Shown one piece after another: positions 50,949-60,163 of a DNA stretch of 64,000 bases (positions are counted from its first letter, which is position 1; every line of letters begins with the position of its first letter). The translations under genes and the position numbers were made by a program. Source of the stretch: Salinithrix halophila (lineage in GTDB: Bacteria > Bacillota > Bacilli > Thermoactinomycetales > DSM-45169); assembly GCF_042650125.1 (NCBI RefSeq), contig NZ_JBHSAP010000009.1:62001-126000 (forward strand). Direction: 5' to 3'. The notes under the pieces are model-generated. The model did no database searches and was not told the origin of the DNA. It saw only the letters and a list, made by a program, of their open reading frames with translations.

Positions 50949-51881
50949 TCAAGCAAGCCCTTCCCGAAGCCGAGTTAGACATGTTTCGATATCCGTCGGC
51001 AAAGGTGTCTCAAAACGGAGCCGCTCTCCCGTCCGGGGATGGTCAAAACCAAGTACCGCCGCGTGGAGTGCCTGGCCATCGATGGGCCACCGCTTGGGGT
51101 TGGAGCTGTAGACCGGGTCACCGGCAACCGGATGACCGATCGCTTTCATATGAACGCGAATTTGGTGGGTACGCCCGGTCTCCAGACGGCAACGGACCAA
51201 TGTGGCAGTTCCGAAGCGTTCCGTCACCTCAAAATGGGTGACGGCGGGCTTCCCGTTTTTCGGCTCGACAGCCATCCGTTGCCGGTTCTTCGGGTCCCGC
51301 CCGATCGGGGCATCCACGGTTCCCCGGTCATGGGGGATGTTTCCGAGCACAAGCGCTTGATATACGCGATCGACGGTATGCTCTTTCAATTGTTCAGCCA
51401 ACGATTGGTGGGCGGTGTCGTGTTTCGCTGCCATGATCAGCCCGGAGGTGTCTTTATCAATGCGATGAACGATCCCTGGCCGGATTACCCCGTTAATACC
51501 GGACAGATCTCCACAGTGAGCGAGCAGTGCATTAACCAGCGTTCCCGATGGGTTCCCCGGTGCCGGATGAACAACCATCCCCCGGGGCTTGTCAATGACG
51601 ATCACATCGCTGTCTTCATAGATGATAGCCAAGGGAATCGGTTCCGCCAGAACGGCGGCTTCCTCGGGAGGGGGCACAGACACTTCCACCCATTCCCCTT
51701 CGTTGAGGCGATGATTGCTTTTCACGGAACGACCGTCCACCCGGACCCGGTCATTTCGGATCCAAGATTGGACGGCCATTCGGGACCATTCTTTTTCACG
51801 GCCGGCAAGAAACTTATCCACCCGTTGGCCGGTATCCGCTTCTCCGACCTCAAAGCGGCGGAAGGTTTCTTCTTCGGTCAC
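50949..51881 (-). CDS. rluD: RluD-family 23S rRNA pseudouridine synthase (YlyB)
   Basis: A 310-residue enzyme: N-terminal S4 RNA-binding domain (ADTGQRVDKFLAGREKEWSR), catalytic core with the Asp in RIDKDTSGLIMAAKHD, and GRTHQIRVHMKAIGHPVAGD. Modifies uridines in helix 69-type positions by family; the exact target is not visible. Overlaps lspA by 4 bases as in Bacillus, and precedes pyrR. Confidence 0.93.
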   Translation of the reverse strand: MTEEETFRRFEVGEADTGQRVDKFLAGREKEWSRMAVQSWIRNDRVRVDGRSVKSNHRLNEGEWVEVSVPPPEEAAVLAEPIPLAIIYEDSDVIVIDKPRGMVVHPAPGNPSGTLVNALLAHCGDLSGINGVIRPGIVHRIDKDTSGLIMAAKHDTAHQSLAEQLKEHTVDRVYQALVLGNIPHDRGTVDAPIGRDPKNRQRMAVEPKNGKPAVTHFEVTERFGTATLVRCRLETGRTHQIRVHMKAIGHPVAGDPVYSSNPKRWPIDGQALHAAVLGFDHPRTGERLRFETPLPTDIETCLTRLREGLA

Positions 51882-52357
51882 CGGCTATCCCCCGTTTCAT
51901 TAACCACCCGGTCCGCATCGGCAGGTTGGCGCAAAGTAACCCACATCATCAGACCGACACCGATCACAATTGCCGAGTCGGCAATATTGAAGATGGGATA
52001 GTTAATCCATCGAAAGTCAAAAAAGTCGACCACTTCCGCAAACCGGAGTCGATCGATTAGGTTTCCGACAGCCCCGCCCAAAACCAGAGCCAGGGACCAG
52101 GACATGATCGGTTGACTGTTCCCAAGTCGTGCCAAGTAAACGACGATAGCGGTGACCACGGCGATGGTCACAACGATAAACAGCCACCGCTGATCCTGAA
52201 GAATTCCGAAGGCGGCTCCCCGGTTTCGATGAGATGTAATGTGGAATACATCCTTCCACACCGCTATCGTTTCGTAAAGGTCCATCTTGGTGAGGACGAG
52301 CCATTTTGTCACTTGATCCAGCAACAACACAGCAGCTGCCGTCATGTAATATTTCAA
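51878..52357 (-). CDS. lspA: Lipoprotein signal peptidase (signal peptidase II)
   Basis: Aspartic membrane protease cleaving prolipoprotein signal peptides. 159 residues, four membrane helices, catalytic aspartates in GAVGNLIDRLRFAEVVDFFD and IFNIADSAIVIG. N-terminal LLLDQVTKWLV also conserved. Forms an operon with rluD (4-bp overlap), with a promoter at 52432-52460. Confidence 0.97.
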   Translation of the reverse strand: MKYYMTAAAVLLLDQVTKWLVLTKMDLYETIAVWKDVFHITSHRNRGAAFGILQDQRWLFIVVTIAVVTAIVVYLARLGNSQPIMSWSLALVLGGAVGNLIDRLRFAEVVDFFDFRWINYPIFNIADSAIVIGVGLMMWVTLRQPADADRVVNETGDSR

Positions 52358-52431
52358 AGGTAGCCTCCCCCTCTATCCACCCAATCCACAGCTGTAACAC
52401 CCGGGATTGTACCTGGTTCTTCCAAGTTTTT

Positions 52432-52460
52432 ATTGTAGCACAGCCCCTAGGGGTTCTCAA
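52432..52460 (-). promoter_or_regulatory. lspA-rluD promoter
   Basis: Minus strand -35 TTGAGA (52455-52460), 17-bp spacer containing CCCCTAGGGG, -10 TACAAT (52432-52437). Confidence 0.75.
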
Positions 52461-52473
52461 CTGATAAAGGAGG

Positions 52474-53172
52474 TCAACCCTTTCTTCTTTCCTCTTCTTC
52501 TTTACGTTGATAAGCGTCATTTCGGGTCGTATCGGCAGGATTGTCTTGTGGGCGACCGTCAGGCCCCGCCACAGCGATGTTCTCCACATCGTCCACATAT
52601 CCACGGCGCTCGTCTTGATCCACCGTCAACTCATTGTAGTTTTTCCCTTCACGGAAAAAGTCCGGGGGGTTGGAGGTTCCGTATTGTTCCACTTCCTGCC
52701 AAGCATCTTCCCCGTCGTAATAATTGTGTTCATCCCGTTTATCGTTGAAGGTGCGTCCGTAGGGGGCACGAAGGACGTCTTCTTCCGCAGGCCTTCGGTT
52801 GGAGATATCCTTTTCCCGTTGGTGCTCAATGCAATAAGAAGCCTCCGGCACCGCTTCCAGCCGTTCATAGGGGATCTCTTTCCCGCAGACGACACACGTA
52901 CCATAGTGTCCGGCCTCTATCCGCATGAGAGCCATCTCCACTTCCTCTAGTTGCTCTTCGTCCTCTTCGTTTAGGGCAAGGTCCTTGCCCCTTTCATACA
53001 ATTCCGTTCCGATATCGGCAGGATGATTATCATAACCCGAGAGTTCTCCAATGGAATTGTTCATCCCTTCCTCCATCCCATAATGATGGTTGTCAGAGAG
53101 TTTTTTCACCAACCGTCTCTTTTCCTCTTCCAGTTGCCGTTTCAGCCCTTCCTTTTGTTCCTTTGTCAACAT
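52474..53172 (-). CDS. YteA-like protein, DksA/TraR zinc-finger family
   Basis: A 232-residue protein: N-terminal coiled coil (LKRQLEEEKRRLVKKLSDNH), DNHPADIGTELYERGKDLAL, and a degenerate DksA-type finger CVVCGKEIPYERLEAVPEAS with YC after it (three Cys visible). The acidic C-terminal tail is low-complexity. Resembles B. subtilis YteA, a sporulation-associated protein. The ATG at 53172 has AAAGGGG upstream. Follows the DUF5665 gene by 21 bases. Confidence 0.85.
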   Translation of the reverse strand: MLTKEQKEGLKRQLEEEKRRLVKKLSDNHHYGMEEGMNNSIGELSGYDNHPADIGTELYERGKDLALNEEDEEQLEEVEMALMRIEAGHYGTCVVCGKEIPYERLEAVPEASYCIEHQREKDISNRRPAEEDVLRAPYGRTFNDKRDEHNYYDGEDAWQEVEQYGTSNPPDFFREGKNYNELTVDQDERRGYVDDVENIAVAGPDGRPQDNPADTTRNDAYQRKEEEERRKG

Positions 53173-53193
53173 GTGCAATTTCCCCTTTCACTC

Positions 53194-53523
53194 TCAATAT
53201 CTGACCCCATCAAGCTCTAGTTGAGCCTGGACGATGCGAACGATCTCCGCGATATAGTCTCCCACGATCGGTAAATTTAACGCCCCCAAAGCCTGTAAGA
53301 TATAAATCAGAGTGGCTGTTACGAAGGTGACACCGATGGCAATTCCCACACCTCTGGAGATACCGGTAATGATATTAAGCAAGATTAGACGACGGGGCCG
53401 ATTGAGGAGTCGAACGTATTGGGCGATCTCCCCCATCTCCATCTTCTGTCCCAATTCCTCCAATCTGCGATCGACCCGTTTAAACCAATCCCTTTCATCG
53501 ATCTCCTTCCGTTCCTTATTCAA
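53194..53523 (-). CDS. DUF5665-type membrane protein
   Basis: A 109-residue protein: charged helical N-terminus (MNKERKEIDERDWFKRVDRR), conserved EIAQYVRLLNRPRRLILLNI, then hydrophobic segments with GISRGVGIAIGVTFVTATLI, and a short helix at the end. This pattern is common near lspA/ileS in Bacillales; function unknown. Operon with the YteA-like gene. Confidence 0.75.
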   Translation of the reverse strand: MNKERKEIDERDWFKRVDRRLEELGQKMEMGEIAQYVRLLNRPRRLILLNIITGISRGVGIAIGVTFVTATLIYILQALGALNLPIVGDYIAEIVRIVQAQLELDGVRY

Positions 53524-53656
53524 GCCCTTGCCTCCCCTCGCTGCAACCTTTCCGTATTCCTCTCTTTCAATGTACCCGGAAACGGCCTTTTTCTTGCGGG
53601 GGATACCAACAACACTTCCTATTCACCCGGAAGCAACGCATTCTCTTCTGAATGAT

Positions 53657-53693
53657 AAAACCCCCCGCCGGAACACCTTCCGTGCGGGGGGTT
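53657..53693 (-). terminator. Terminator of ileS
   Basis: AACCCCCCGCACGG with CCGGCGGGGGGTT (one mismatch region) across an AAGGTGTT loop, then TTTTATC on the minus strand. Confidence 0.85.
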
Positions 53694-53716
53694 GGTATGC
53701 ATGTTTCACGGATGAA

Positions 53717-56503
53717 TCACTCTATGCCGGTGTCTAGGTTGCTCACAATGTCGGCGCAACGGTCACACAGATCGGGGTAGGTTTCGTTTTGACCCACGGC
53801 AGGGCTGATTACCCAGCAACGCTGGCACTTTTCCCCCTCAGCTGTTTTCACTTTGACACGCAGACCTTCACCGGCAACCGCCTCTCCTTCCGGCTGATCA
53901 CCAGGCTGCAAAACTTGGACCTGGGAGACAATGAAGAGTTCAGGCAGGCTTTCCACACTGTTCAGGAGCTGGAAATTCCGTTCCGATGGGTACAACTCCA
54001 CAGAAGCACCCAAGGAGTTGCCGATCACCTTTGCGGCACGGGCTTCCTCCAAAGCTTTCAGTACCGTATCCCGCAGCTTGATCAGTTCGTCCCATTTCTT
54101 TTCCAGGTCTCCGTTCAATACCCCGTTATCCACCTGCGGGAAGTCTGTCAACTGTACGCTGGGTTCCTTTACGCCGGGTACGTATTGCCATACTTCTTCC
54201 GTCGTGTGGGGAAGAATCGGCTGCACCAGTTTCACCAGGGTGAGAAGTGTTTCCAACATCACCGTCTGGGAGGAACGGCGTTTAGGGTCCTCTTTCGGCA
54301 ATGTATAGAGACGGTCTTTCAGCACATCCAGGTAGAACTGGCTCAAAAAGACGGTGCAGTAATGATGGATCTGGTAATAAACAGAGTGAAATTCATAAGC
54401 CTCATAATCTTTGGTTACCCGTTCCACGAGCCGTTGCAGTTTGATAAGGGCATAGCGGTCGATCGCATCCATTTCCCCGATGGCGACACCGTCCTTCGCC
54501 GGGTCAAAATCGGCCAGGTTACCCAAGAGAAAGCGGAAGGTGTTGCGGATCTTCCGGTAGACTTCAGCAATCTGTTTCAGGATGTCTTCGGAAACACGTA
54601 CATCGGACTGATAATCGACAGAAGCAACCCATAACCGTAAAATATCCGCCCCGTACGTTTTCGTCACCTTGAGAGGGTCAATCGTATTCCCCAGAGATTT
54701 GGACATTTTACGCCCTTCCCCGTCCAGCGTGAACCCATGGGACAGTACCTGCCGATAAGGAGCGGTCCCTTTTGTGGCCACCGACGTCGTCAGCGAAGAA
54801 TTGAACCAGCCACGATACTGGTCGGAGCCCTCCAGATAAAGATCAGCCGGCCAAGAGGTTTCTTCCCGTTGCATCAGAACAGAGGCATGGCTCGAGCCGG
54901 AGTCAAACCAGACGTCCATAATGTCCGTCTCTTTGCGGAACGTATCATGGTGGCATTCCGTACAGACAGACCCCTCAGGCAGAAGGTCTTCCACACGTTT
55001 TGCAAACCAGGCGGAAGAACCCTCCCGGGTGAACAGCTCAGCTACGTGCTCGATGGAAGCATCGGTGATATGAGGATGACCGCAAGATTTACAGTAGAAA
55101 ATCGGAAGAGGAACCCCCCAGGTGCGTTGACGAGAAATACACCAATCTCCTCGCTCCTCCACCATGTTGGCCAGACGCACTTCTCCCCAGGCTGGTGTCC
55201 ATTTCACTTCTTTGATCGCTGCCAACATCTGCTGGCGGAAACCGTCGATGGAGGCAAACCACTGTTCCGTCGCCCGGTAAATCACCGGTTTCTTCGTACG
55301 CCAATCGTGGGGATATTGGTGAGTGATGAAAGTCAGCTTCAACAGATTCCCCTCATCCTCCAGCTTTTGTGTGATAATCTTATTGGCATCGTCATAGAAG
55401 ATTCCCTCGAAACCGGGAGCTTCCTTGGTTAACACCCCTTTTTCATCGACAGGACAGAGGACGCCGAGATCATATTTTTTCCCCAGTTCGAAGTCGTCAA
55501 CGCCATGGCCAGGAGCCGTATGGACACAACCCGTGCCCGCATCCAACGTGACATGGTCTCCCAAGATGAGGGGACTTTCACGGTCATAAAAAGGATGACG
55601 GCAAATAACGCCCTCCAGTTCAGCCCCCTTGAAGGTTTCTCCTTTTTCATACGCTTCAATTCCAGCCAGTTTCATCACGTCGTCGGCCAATTCCTCGGCC
55701 AGCAACAGGCAGCGCCCCTCCGACGTCTTGACCAGCACATAAGTGAAGTCCGCCCCCAGGGCGATGCCCAGGTTGGCCGGGAGCGTCCAGGGTGTAGTCG
55801 TCCAGATGACGACAGCGGTACCTTCAGGAAGTTTCCCCTGTTCGTTCTTAACATCGAACAGGACATAAATGGAAGGAGATCGTTTATCCTGGTACTCGAT
55901 CTCGGCGTCCGCCAGTGCGGACTCCGAAGACGGGGACCAATAGATGGTGCGGTAGCCTCGGTAAACATGACCTTTCTTCGCCATCTCCCCGAAGACACGA
56001 ACCTGCTGGGCCTCGTATTCGGGTTTTAGCGTGATGTATGGATTTTCCCAATCCCCGCGTACACCCAGTCTTTTAAACTGTTCCTTCTGTTTTTCCACAA
56101 AGGAGAGTGCATAATCTCGGCATTTATCGCGGAAAGTGACCACGTCCGTTTTTTTGCGGTTCACTTTTTTCTTGGTGGTGAGCGCCTGCTCGATCGGCAG
56201 ACCGTGGGTATCCCAACCTGGAATGTAGGGAGCGTCAAACCCCTGCAGGGACTTGTATCGGACGATAAAATCTTTAAGCACCTTATTGAGGGCGTGACCA
56301 ATATGGATGTCTCCATTGGCGTATGGAGGGCCATCATGCAGGATAAATTTGGGCCGTCCCGCCCGCTTCTTGTGTACTTGACCATAAATGTCGGTCTCTT
56401 CCCACCATTTCTGCATATCAGGTTCCCGATTTGGGAGGTTGCCCCGCATCGGAAAGCCCGTCTGCGGTAAGTTGAGGGTTTTTTTATAGTCCACTCGCTT
56501 CAC
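53717..56503 (-). CDS. ileS: Isoleucyl-tRNA synthetase
   Basis: Class I synthetase charging tRNA-Ile. 928 residues. HIGH motif in GDIHIGHALNKVLKDF (near 66-80), editing domain about 190-390 (TTPWTLPANLGIALG), KMSKS motif in GRKMSKSLGNTIDP, and C-terminal zinc site (CQRCWVISPAVG...CDRC). Regulated by an upstream T-box leader. The eubacterial-type enzyme, mupirocin-sensitive form by family. Located between divIVA and the lspA group, as in many Bacillales. Confidence 0.98.
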   Translation of the reverse strand: MKRVDYKKTLNLPQTGFPMRGNLPNREPDMQKWWEETDIYGQVHKKRAGRPKFILHDGPPYANGDIHIGHALNKVLKDFIVRYKSLQGFDAPYIPGWDTHGLPIEQALTTKKKVNRKKTDVVTFRDKCRDYALSFVEKQKEQFKRLGVRGDWENPYITLKPEYEAQQVRVFGEMAKKGHVYRGYRTIYWSPSSESALADAEIEYQDKRSPSIYVLFDVKNEQGKLPEGTAVVIWTTTPWTLPANLGIALGADFTYVLVKTSEGRCLLLAEELADDVMKLAGIEAYEKGETFKGAELEGVICRHPFYDRESPLILGDHVTLDAGTGCVHTAPGHGVDDFELGKKYDLGVLCPVDEKGVLTKEAPGFEGIFYDDANKIITQKLEDEGNLLKLTFITHQYPHDWRTKKPVIYRATEQWFASIDGFRQQMLAAIKEVKWTPAWGEVRLANMVEERGDWCISRQRTWGVPLPIFYCKSCGHPHITDASIEHVAELFTREGSSAWFAKRVEDLLPEGSVCTECHHDTFRKETDIMDVWFDSGSSHASVLMQREETSWPADLYLEGSDQYRGWFNSSLTTSVATKGTAPYRQVLSHGFTLDGEGRKMSKSLGNTIDPLKVTKTYGADILRLWVASVDYQSDVRVSEDILKQIAEVYRKIRNTFRFLLGNLADFDPAKDGVAIGEMDAIDRYALIKLQRLVERVTKDYEAYEFHSVYYQIHHYCTVFLSQFYLDVLKDRLYTLPKEDPKRRSSQTVMLETLLTLVKLVQPILPHTTEEVWQYVPGVKEPSVQLTDFPQVDNGVLNGDLEKKWDELIKLRDTVLKALEEARAAKVIGNSLGASVELYPSERNFQLLNSVESLPELFIVSQVQVLQPGDQPEGEAVAGEGLRVKVKTAEGEKCQRCWVISPAVGQNETYPDLCDRCADIVSNLDTGIE

Positions 56504-56512
56504 TCCTTCCTC

Positions 56513-56880
56513 ATCAATAAAAAAACTCCTCTATCCCTTAGGGACGAGAAGTTACCCGCGGTACCACCCTATTGGGCCTTTACCGGAAAAGCAAAGGACC
56601 CACTTGATCATTCGTAACGGGAATGACGCGGTCCACCCTACTCCGGACCCAAAGGATCCGTTTCACGGGACGGCTCCCGGGTGATCTTCGACAGATTCAT
56701 GGGCCAGGCTTCCACCTTCCCTGACTCGCTAAACCATAAATCCCTGTCTACTCTCCCGTTCTTCGCCACCTATGACGAGGCCCCGTGCAGTTACACAGGG
56801 CCCTCTGAAAACCGTTAGGCAGGCTACCTTTCAAGAAGGCCTAACCCCGATTCCCTTGCTTCAATTCGACCTTGGACATT
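56513..56880 (-). promoter_or_regulatory. T-box leader of ileS
   Basis: Minus strand: stem I features AGCGAGTCAGGGAAGGTGGA, a specifier ATC (56683-56685) in GAAGATCACC, the T-box AGGGTGGTACCGCGGGT (56554-56570), and a terminator ACTTCTCGTCCCTAAGGGAT... with seven U (56519-56552). Uncharged tRNA-Ile pairing would prevent termination. It accounts for the 469-bp gap upstream of ileS, together with a promoter. Confidence 0.93.
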
Positions 56881-56891
56881 ATGTTTGTTAA

Positions 56892-56920
56892 ATGATACCA
56901 GTCGCAAGGCCACGAGTCAA
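56892..56920 (-). promoter_or_regulatory. ileS promoter
   Basis: Minus strand -35 TTGACT (56915-56920), 17-bp spacer, -10 TATCAT (56892-56897). Confidence 0.85.
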
Positions 56921-56972
56921 CCGACCGAAGCCGCCAGTCAAAAAGCTAACGGTCCAACCATCAGGCAGTTGC

Positions 56973-57812
56973 TCAGAACATCGCTTTCCGCTTCATTTTA
57001 CGGGATGTACGACGGAGCTCCCGGCGGGGCTCGTCCTCTTCATCCATGTAGGAATGCTCGGAATAAGAGGCTTCATCGTTCCCTAGAGGTGAACCGAAAT
57101 CCTGGGTATTGTAATCCTGGGTTGAATAGTCATCGCCTTGGTTGAGGGACATGGAATCGGCGCTCGCTTCCGCCGCGTACTGTTCCAGCTGCTTGCCGGA
57201 TTCATCCAACCCTTCTTCCAGATCCTCCAAGGACTCCCAATCGGAGTTATCCAGAATATCCAAGTGGGACTGGACCAAGGTGCGGAAGCGGGCACGGTAA
57301 ACCGTGGCTTTCTGTTTGAGGTCCAGAAGCTCGCTGTGGATGGCCCGTGCTTTTTGAAGGGCTTCGTTGATGATCCGATCAGCATTTTTCTCGGCTTCCT
57401 GCACGATCAATTCCGCTTCTTTCTTTGCGTTCAAGCGGACTTCCTCAGCCACTTCCTGCGCCACGCGGATCGACTTATGGATGCTTTGTTCCATCGACGA
57501 AAGCGAGGAAGGAGAAGGAGACACAGGGGCCGGCGGTTCCGGAGCCTGGTAACGAGGCTGCGGCTGCGGCGGTTGAGGGGGTGCAGGCGGCTGTGGAGCG
57601 GTGTTCTGCATCGGCGTCATCGGCTGATCCATCGCTTGCTCCAGTTCCTGCTGAAGTTCCTCGACCTGTTGCTCCAACTGTTGTTTCTCACGAATGAGAA
57701 ACTCAAAATCCTTGATGATTTGATCGAGGAAGTCATTTACTTCATCTACATCATAGCCGCGAAAAGAGCGTTTGAATTCTTTGTTGTGTATATCCAAAGG
57801 ACTAAGCGGCAT
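56973..57812 (-). CDS. divIVA: DivIVA cell-pole/division protein
   Basis: Curvature-sensing scaffold at poles and septa. 279 residues. The N-terminal membrane-binding domain MPLSPLDIHNKEFKRSFRGY plus DVDEVNDFLDQI is canonical, followed by a coiled coil, a Pro/Gln/Ala-rich linker (about 80-120), a second coiled coil, and an Arg/Lys-rich C-terminus. It is longer than Bacillus DivIVA (about 164). The ATG at 57812 has AGAGGAGG upstream; the longer frame is spurious. Confidence 0.95.
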   Translation of the reverse strand: MPLSPLDIHNKEFKRSFRGYDVDEVNDFLDQIIKDFEFLIREKQQLEQQVEELQQELEQAMDQPMTPMQNTAPQPPAPPQPPQPQPRYQAPEPPAPVSPSPSSLSSMEQSIHKSIRVAQEVAEEVRLNAKKEAELIVQEAEKNADRIINEALQKARAIHSELLDLKQKATVYRARFRTLVQSHLDILDNSDWESLEDLEEGLDESGKQLEQYAAEASADSMSLNQGDDYSTQDYNTQDFGSPLGNDEASYSEHSYMDEEDEPRRELRRTSRKMKRKAMF

Positions 57813-57966
57813 TTCGACACCTCCTCTAGAATTGGCTTCGCCATTTTCTATTCTACAATGGTAGCAGAATTCCTCCCCCATGGCCAGCACTGTTTGTCCA
57901 CATAAGGAGAAAGCTCGTTCGAAAATGGGAAGCTGATGACGAAGGACGGCAAAACTTCGGTTACTC

Positions 57967-58746
57967 TTACATATACCTGATCAGATTTACCAGTAAACGC
58001 CCTTTCTTGGTTTGACCGAGGATCTCCCCCACTTGTACCCGCCCGAAACCTCTCAGGGAAAGGATATCTCCCTCTTGCAGCGGCGCCGCCGGATTTTCAG
58101 TTATTTTCCAGTTTATTTGGCAACGACCGTTCCGGATTAGAGGTACAACTTTCGACCTAGCGATACGAAAAGCGTCGGAGGCGACTGCGTCCAGGCGCAA
58201 GGAGGAAACGGAAATCGATTGGTCCTCTGTCTCCTGTATCGGCGGGGTCAGATCCTCCCGCCGAATCGTGCTTACCCGTACGGGGACTCTCCCTACCCGG
58301 GTAAGCTGTAACCGGATATAATCCGACATTTCTCCGGCGGCCACTACCTGGCATCCCCCCTCCACAGGTACGATATCTCCGATTTTATCTCGTTTCATCC
58401 CCAACCCCAACAACGTGCCCAACACGTCAGGATGTTTCATGTCGATATCCGATTGAGCCGGTTCAAGCATGAAAAATACCAGGCCGTACTCCTCTTCTAC
58501 CACATAAGGAGGGTTTATCCGGGCCCGGCAGCGTTCAGCACCGGAAAAACCCCCGTCGAATGTGACGCTCAGATCGGGGGCTCTTCGAACAAGCATATCG
58601 GTGATGCGCTGTTCCCGTGGATTCAAAAAAGGGGTTAGGACAGACTGATACCGCTTCTCCGCCCCTATGGACCAATCCAGTACCCGCTCCACAAACATAC
58701 GCTCATCGGGCCGGAAATGGTGGAAAAGGTCTTCCTTACGTGTCAC
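57967..58746 (-). CDS. ylmH: YlmH, S4-domain RNA-binding protein
   Basis: 259 residues. The N-terminal region (KEDLFHHFRPDERMFVERVL) and C-terminal S4 domain (LRLDAVASDAFRIARSKVVP, then VPLIRNGRCQINWKITENPA) match YlmH/RqcP2-type proteins that bind 50S ribosomes with RqcH; that link comes from B. subtilis. Overlaps ylmG by 4 bases. Confidence 0.93.
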   Translation of the reverse strand: MTRKEDLFHHFRPDERMFVERVLDWSIGAEKRYQSVLTPFLNPREQRITDMLVRRAPDLSVTFDGGFSGAERCRARINPPYVVEEEYGLVFFMLEPAQSDIDMKHPDVLGTLLGLGMKRDKIGDIVPVEGGCQVVAAGEMSDYIRLQLTRVGRVPVRVSTIRREDLTPPIQETEDQSISVSSLRLDAVASDAFRIARSKVVPLIRNGRCQINWKITENPAAPLQEGDILSLRGFGRVQVGEILGQTKKGRLLVNLIRYM

Positions 58747-59021
58747 AAGACTGTCCTCAGAATCAGGTTGATGATGAAGTAAACCCCTTGTTGAATCATC
58801 TGGAGAGCAAACAGAGCAACGATCGGGGAGATATCGATCATCCCGATTGGCGGAATGAAGCTGCGGAAGATTGACAGATAGGGTTCTACCAAACGCCCAA
58901 TCACCATCCCGATGGGTGATTCACGGAGATTGGGAATCCAGGACATCAGGATGTAGATAAAAATCATCACGGTATAGATGGTAAACAGAGTATCGACGAT
59001 ATTTCCGATCGCAATTTCCAT
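58743..59021 (-). CDS. ylmG: YlmG/YggT-family membrane protein
   Basis: 92 residues with two hydrophobic segments and the YggT pattern: YILMSWIPNLRESPIGMVIG and RLVEPYLSIFRSFIPPIGMI, then DISPIVALFALQM. Function relates to division in Gram-positive bacteria and nucleoid/thylakoid organisation in cyanobacteria; precise role unknown. Placed between sepF and ylmH. Confidence 0.95.
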   Translation of the reverse strand: MEIAIGNIVDTLFTIYTVMIFIYILMSWIPNLRESPIGMVIGRLVEPYLSIFRSFIPPIGMIDISPIVALFALQMIQQGVYFIINLILRTVL

Positions 59022-59025
59022 AGGG

Positions 59026-59442
59026 TCACCTCAAAATATCATTCGCTTCGTCCGAAAAAATATCGGATATGGTTCCCTGGATATCGACATTGGCTGGTGA
59101 GCACATAAAGATATGGGAACCTAATTTATGGATGTTTCCACCCAGGGCATAAACAGTGCCGCTCAGAAAATCGACGATACGGATCGCTTGATCTTTCGGC
59201 ACCCTCTGCAGGTTGACCACGGTCGGGCGGTGATTTTTCAGGTTGTCGGCGATATCTTGAGCCTCATCATAGGTCCGTGGCTCTACGAGTACCACACGGA
59301 CATTTTTCTGGGTGTGAAGGGAAACCACATTGCGACGCCCTCTCGCCGGCGACGGAATATCGGCTTCAGGGTCCGGATACTCCCGGTACTCCTCATCTTC
59401 ACTAATTCCGAAGAAACCCATCATTCGATCCTTGAAACTCAA
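59026..59442 (-). CDS. sepF: SepF cell division protein
   Basis: Anchors FtsZ at the membrane and shapes the septum. 138 residues: N-terminal amphipathic helix (LSFKDRMMGFFGISEDEEYR), linker, and the SepF core (VVLVEPRTYDEAQDIADNLK, VVNLQRVPKDQAIRIVDFLS). The TTG at 59442 has AAGGAGG eight bases upstream and gives the family-typical N-terminus; a start at 59484 would overlap ylmE and add residues that the family lacks. Confidence 0.94.
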   Translation of the reverse strand: MSFKDRMMGFFGISEDEEYREYPDPEADIPSPARGRRNVVSLHTQKNVRVVLVEPRTYDEAQDIADNLKNHRPTVVNLQRVPKDQAIRIVDFLSGTVYALGGNIHKLGSHIFMCSPANVDIQGTISDIFSDEANDILR

Positions 59443-59467
59443 AACGGCCGCCTCCTTCACCGCCGCG

Positions 59468-60157
59468 TTATTTTTCCCGGCCAACCAATACGGAGCCCAG
59501 GCGTAAGTATGTTGCGCCCTCTTCGACAGCCACCTGGTAGTCCCGAGACATTCCCATGGACAGATGGGGGACCGTAAGTCGAGGGTGTTCCAATTTTTTC
59601 AATTCCTTTTGCAGGGATTTCAGTTCCCGGAAAACGGGCCGCACCTCTTCCGGGTCCTCGACGTAGGGGGCCATCGTCATCAGGCCCTCCACCCGGATTC
59701 CCGGAAGCCCCGCCACCTCTCGGGCGAATTCAGGGAGCTCCTCCGGCTTCAAACCGAACTTGGATTCCTCCCCGGACACATTAACCTGCAGGAAACAGCG
59801 GATTGTCTCCCCGGCCGCTTGGAAACGGCGGGATAGTTCCTTGGCCAGTGAAAAGCGGTCGAGAGAATGCAGATAGGAAAAACGCCCTACCACCGCTTTC
59901 ACCTTGTTTCGCTGCAAATGTCCGATAAAATGCCAAGTTCCCCGTCTACCAAGTGTTTCCCACTTAGGGACGCCATCCTGGACACGGCTTTCACCGATGT
60001 GAGTCAGACCCGCATCCAGAGCTTCTTGGGTACGGTCAGAGTCGACATATTTAGTAACAGCAACCACATTCACTTTTCTAGGATCCCGCCCGGCAGTCAG
60101 GCAGGCTTGTTCAATATTTTGTCGTACATTTTCCCACCGGCTCCGGATGTCATCCAC
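59468..60157 (-). CDS. ylmE: PLP-homeostasis protein YggS/YlmE
   Basis: 229-residue PLP-binding TIM-barrel protein. The PLP lysine lies in KVNVVAVTKYVDSDRTQEAL; HFIGHLQRNKVKAVV and CFLQVNVSGEESKFGLKPEE follow, and MGMSRDYQVAVEEGATYLRL near the end. Six bases after pgeF. Confidence 0.95.
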   Translation of the reverse strand: MDDIRSRWENVRQNIEQACLTAGRDPRKVNVVAVTKYVDSDRTQEALDAGLTHIGESRVQDGVPKWETLGRRGTWHFIGHLQRNKVKAVVGRFSYLHSLDRFSLAKELSRRFQAAGETIRCFLQVNVSGEESKFGLKPEELPEFAREVAGLPGIRVEGLMTMAPYVEDPEEVRPVFRELKSLQKELKKLEHPRLTVPHLSMGMSRDYQVAVEEGATYLRLGSVLVGREK

Positions 60158-60163
60158 ATTCCA

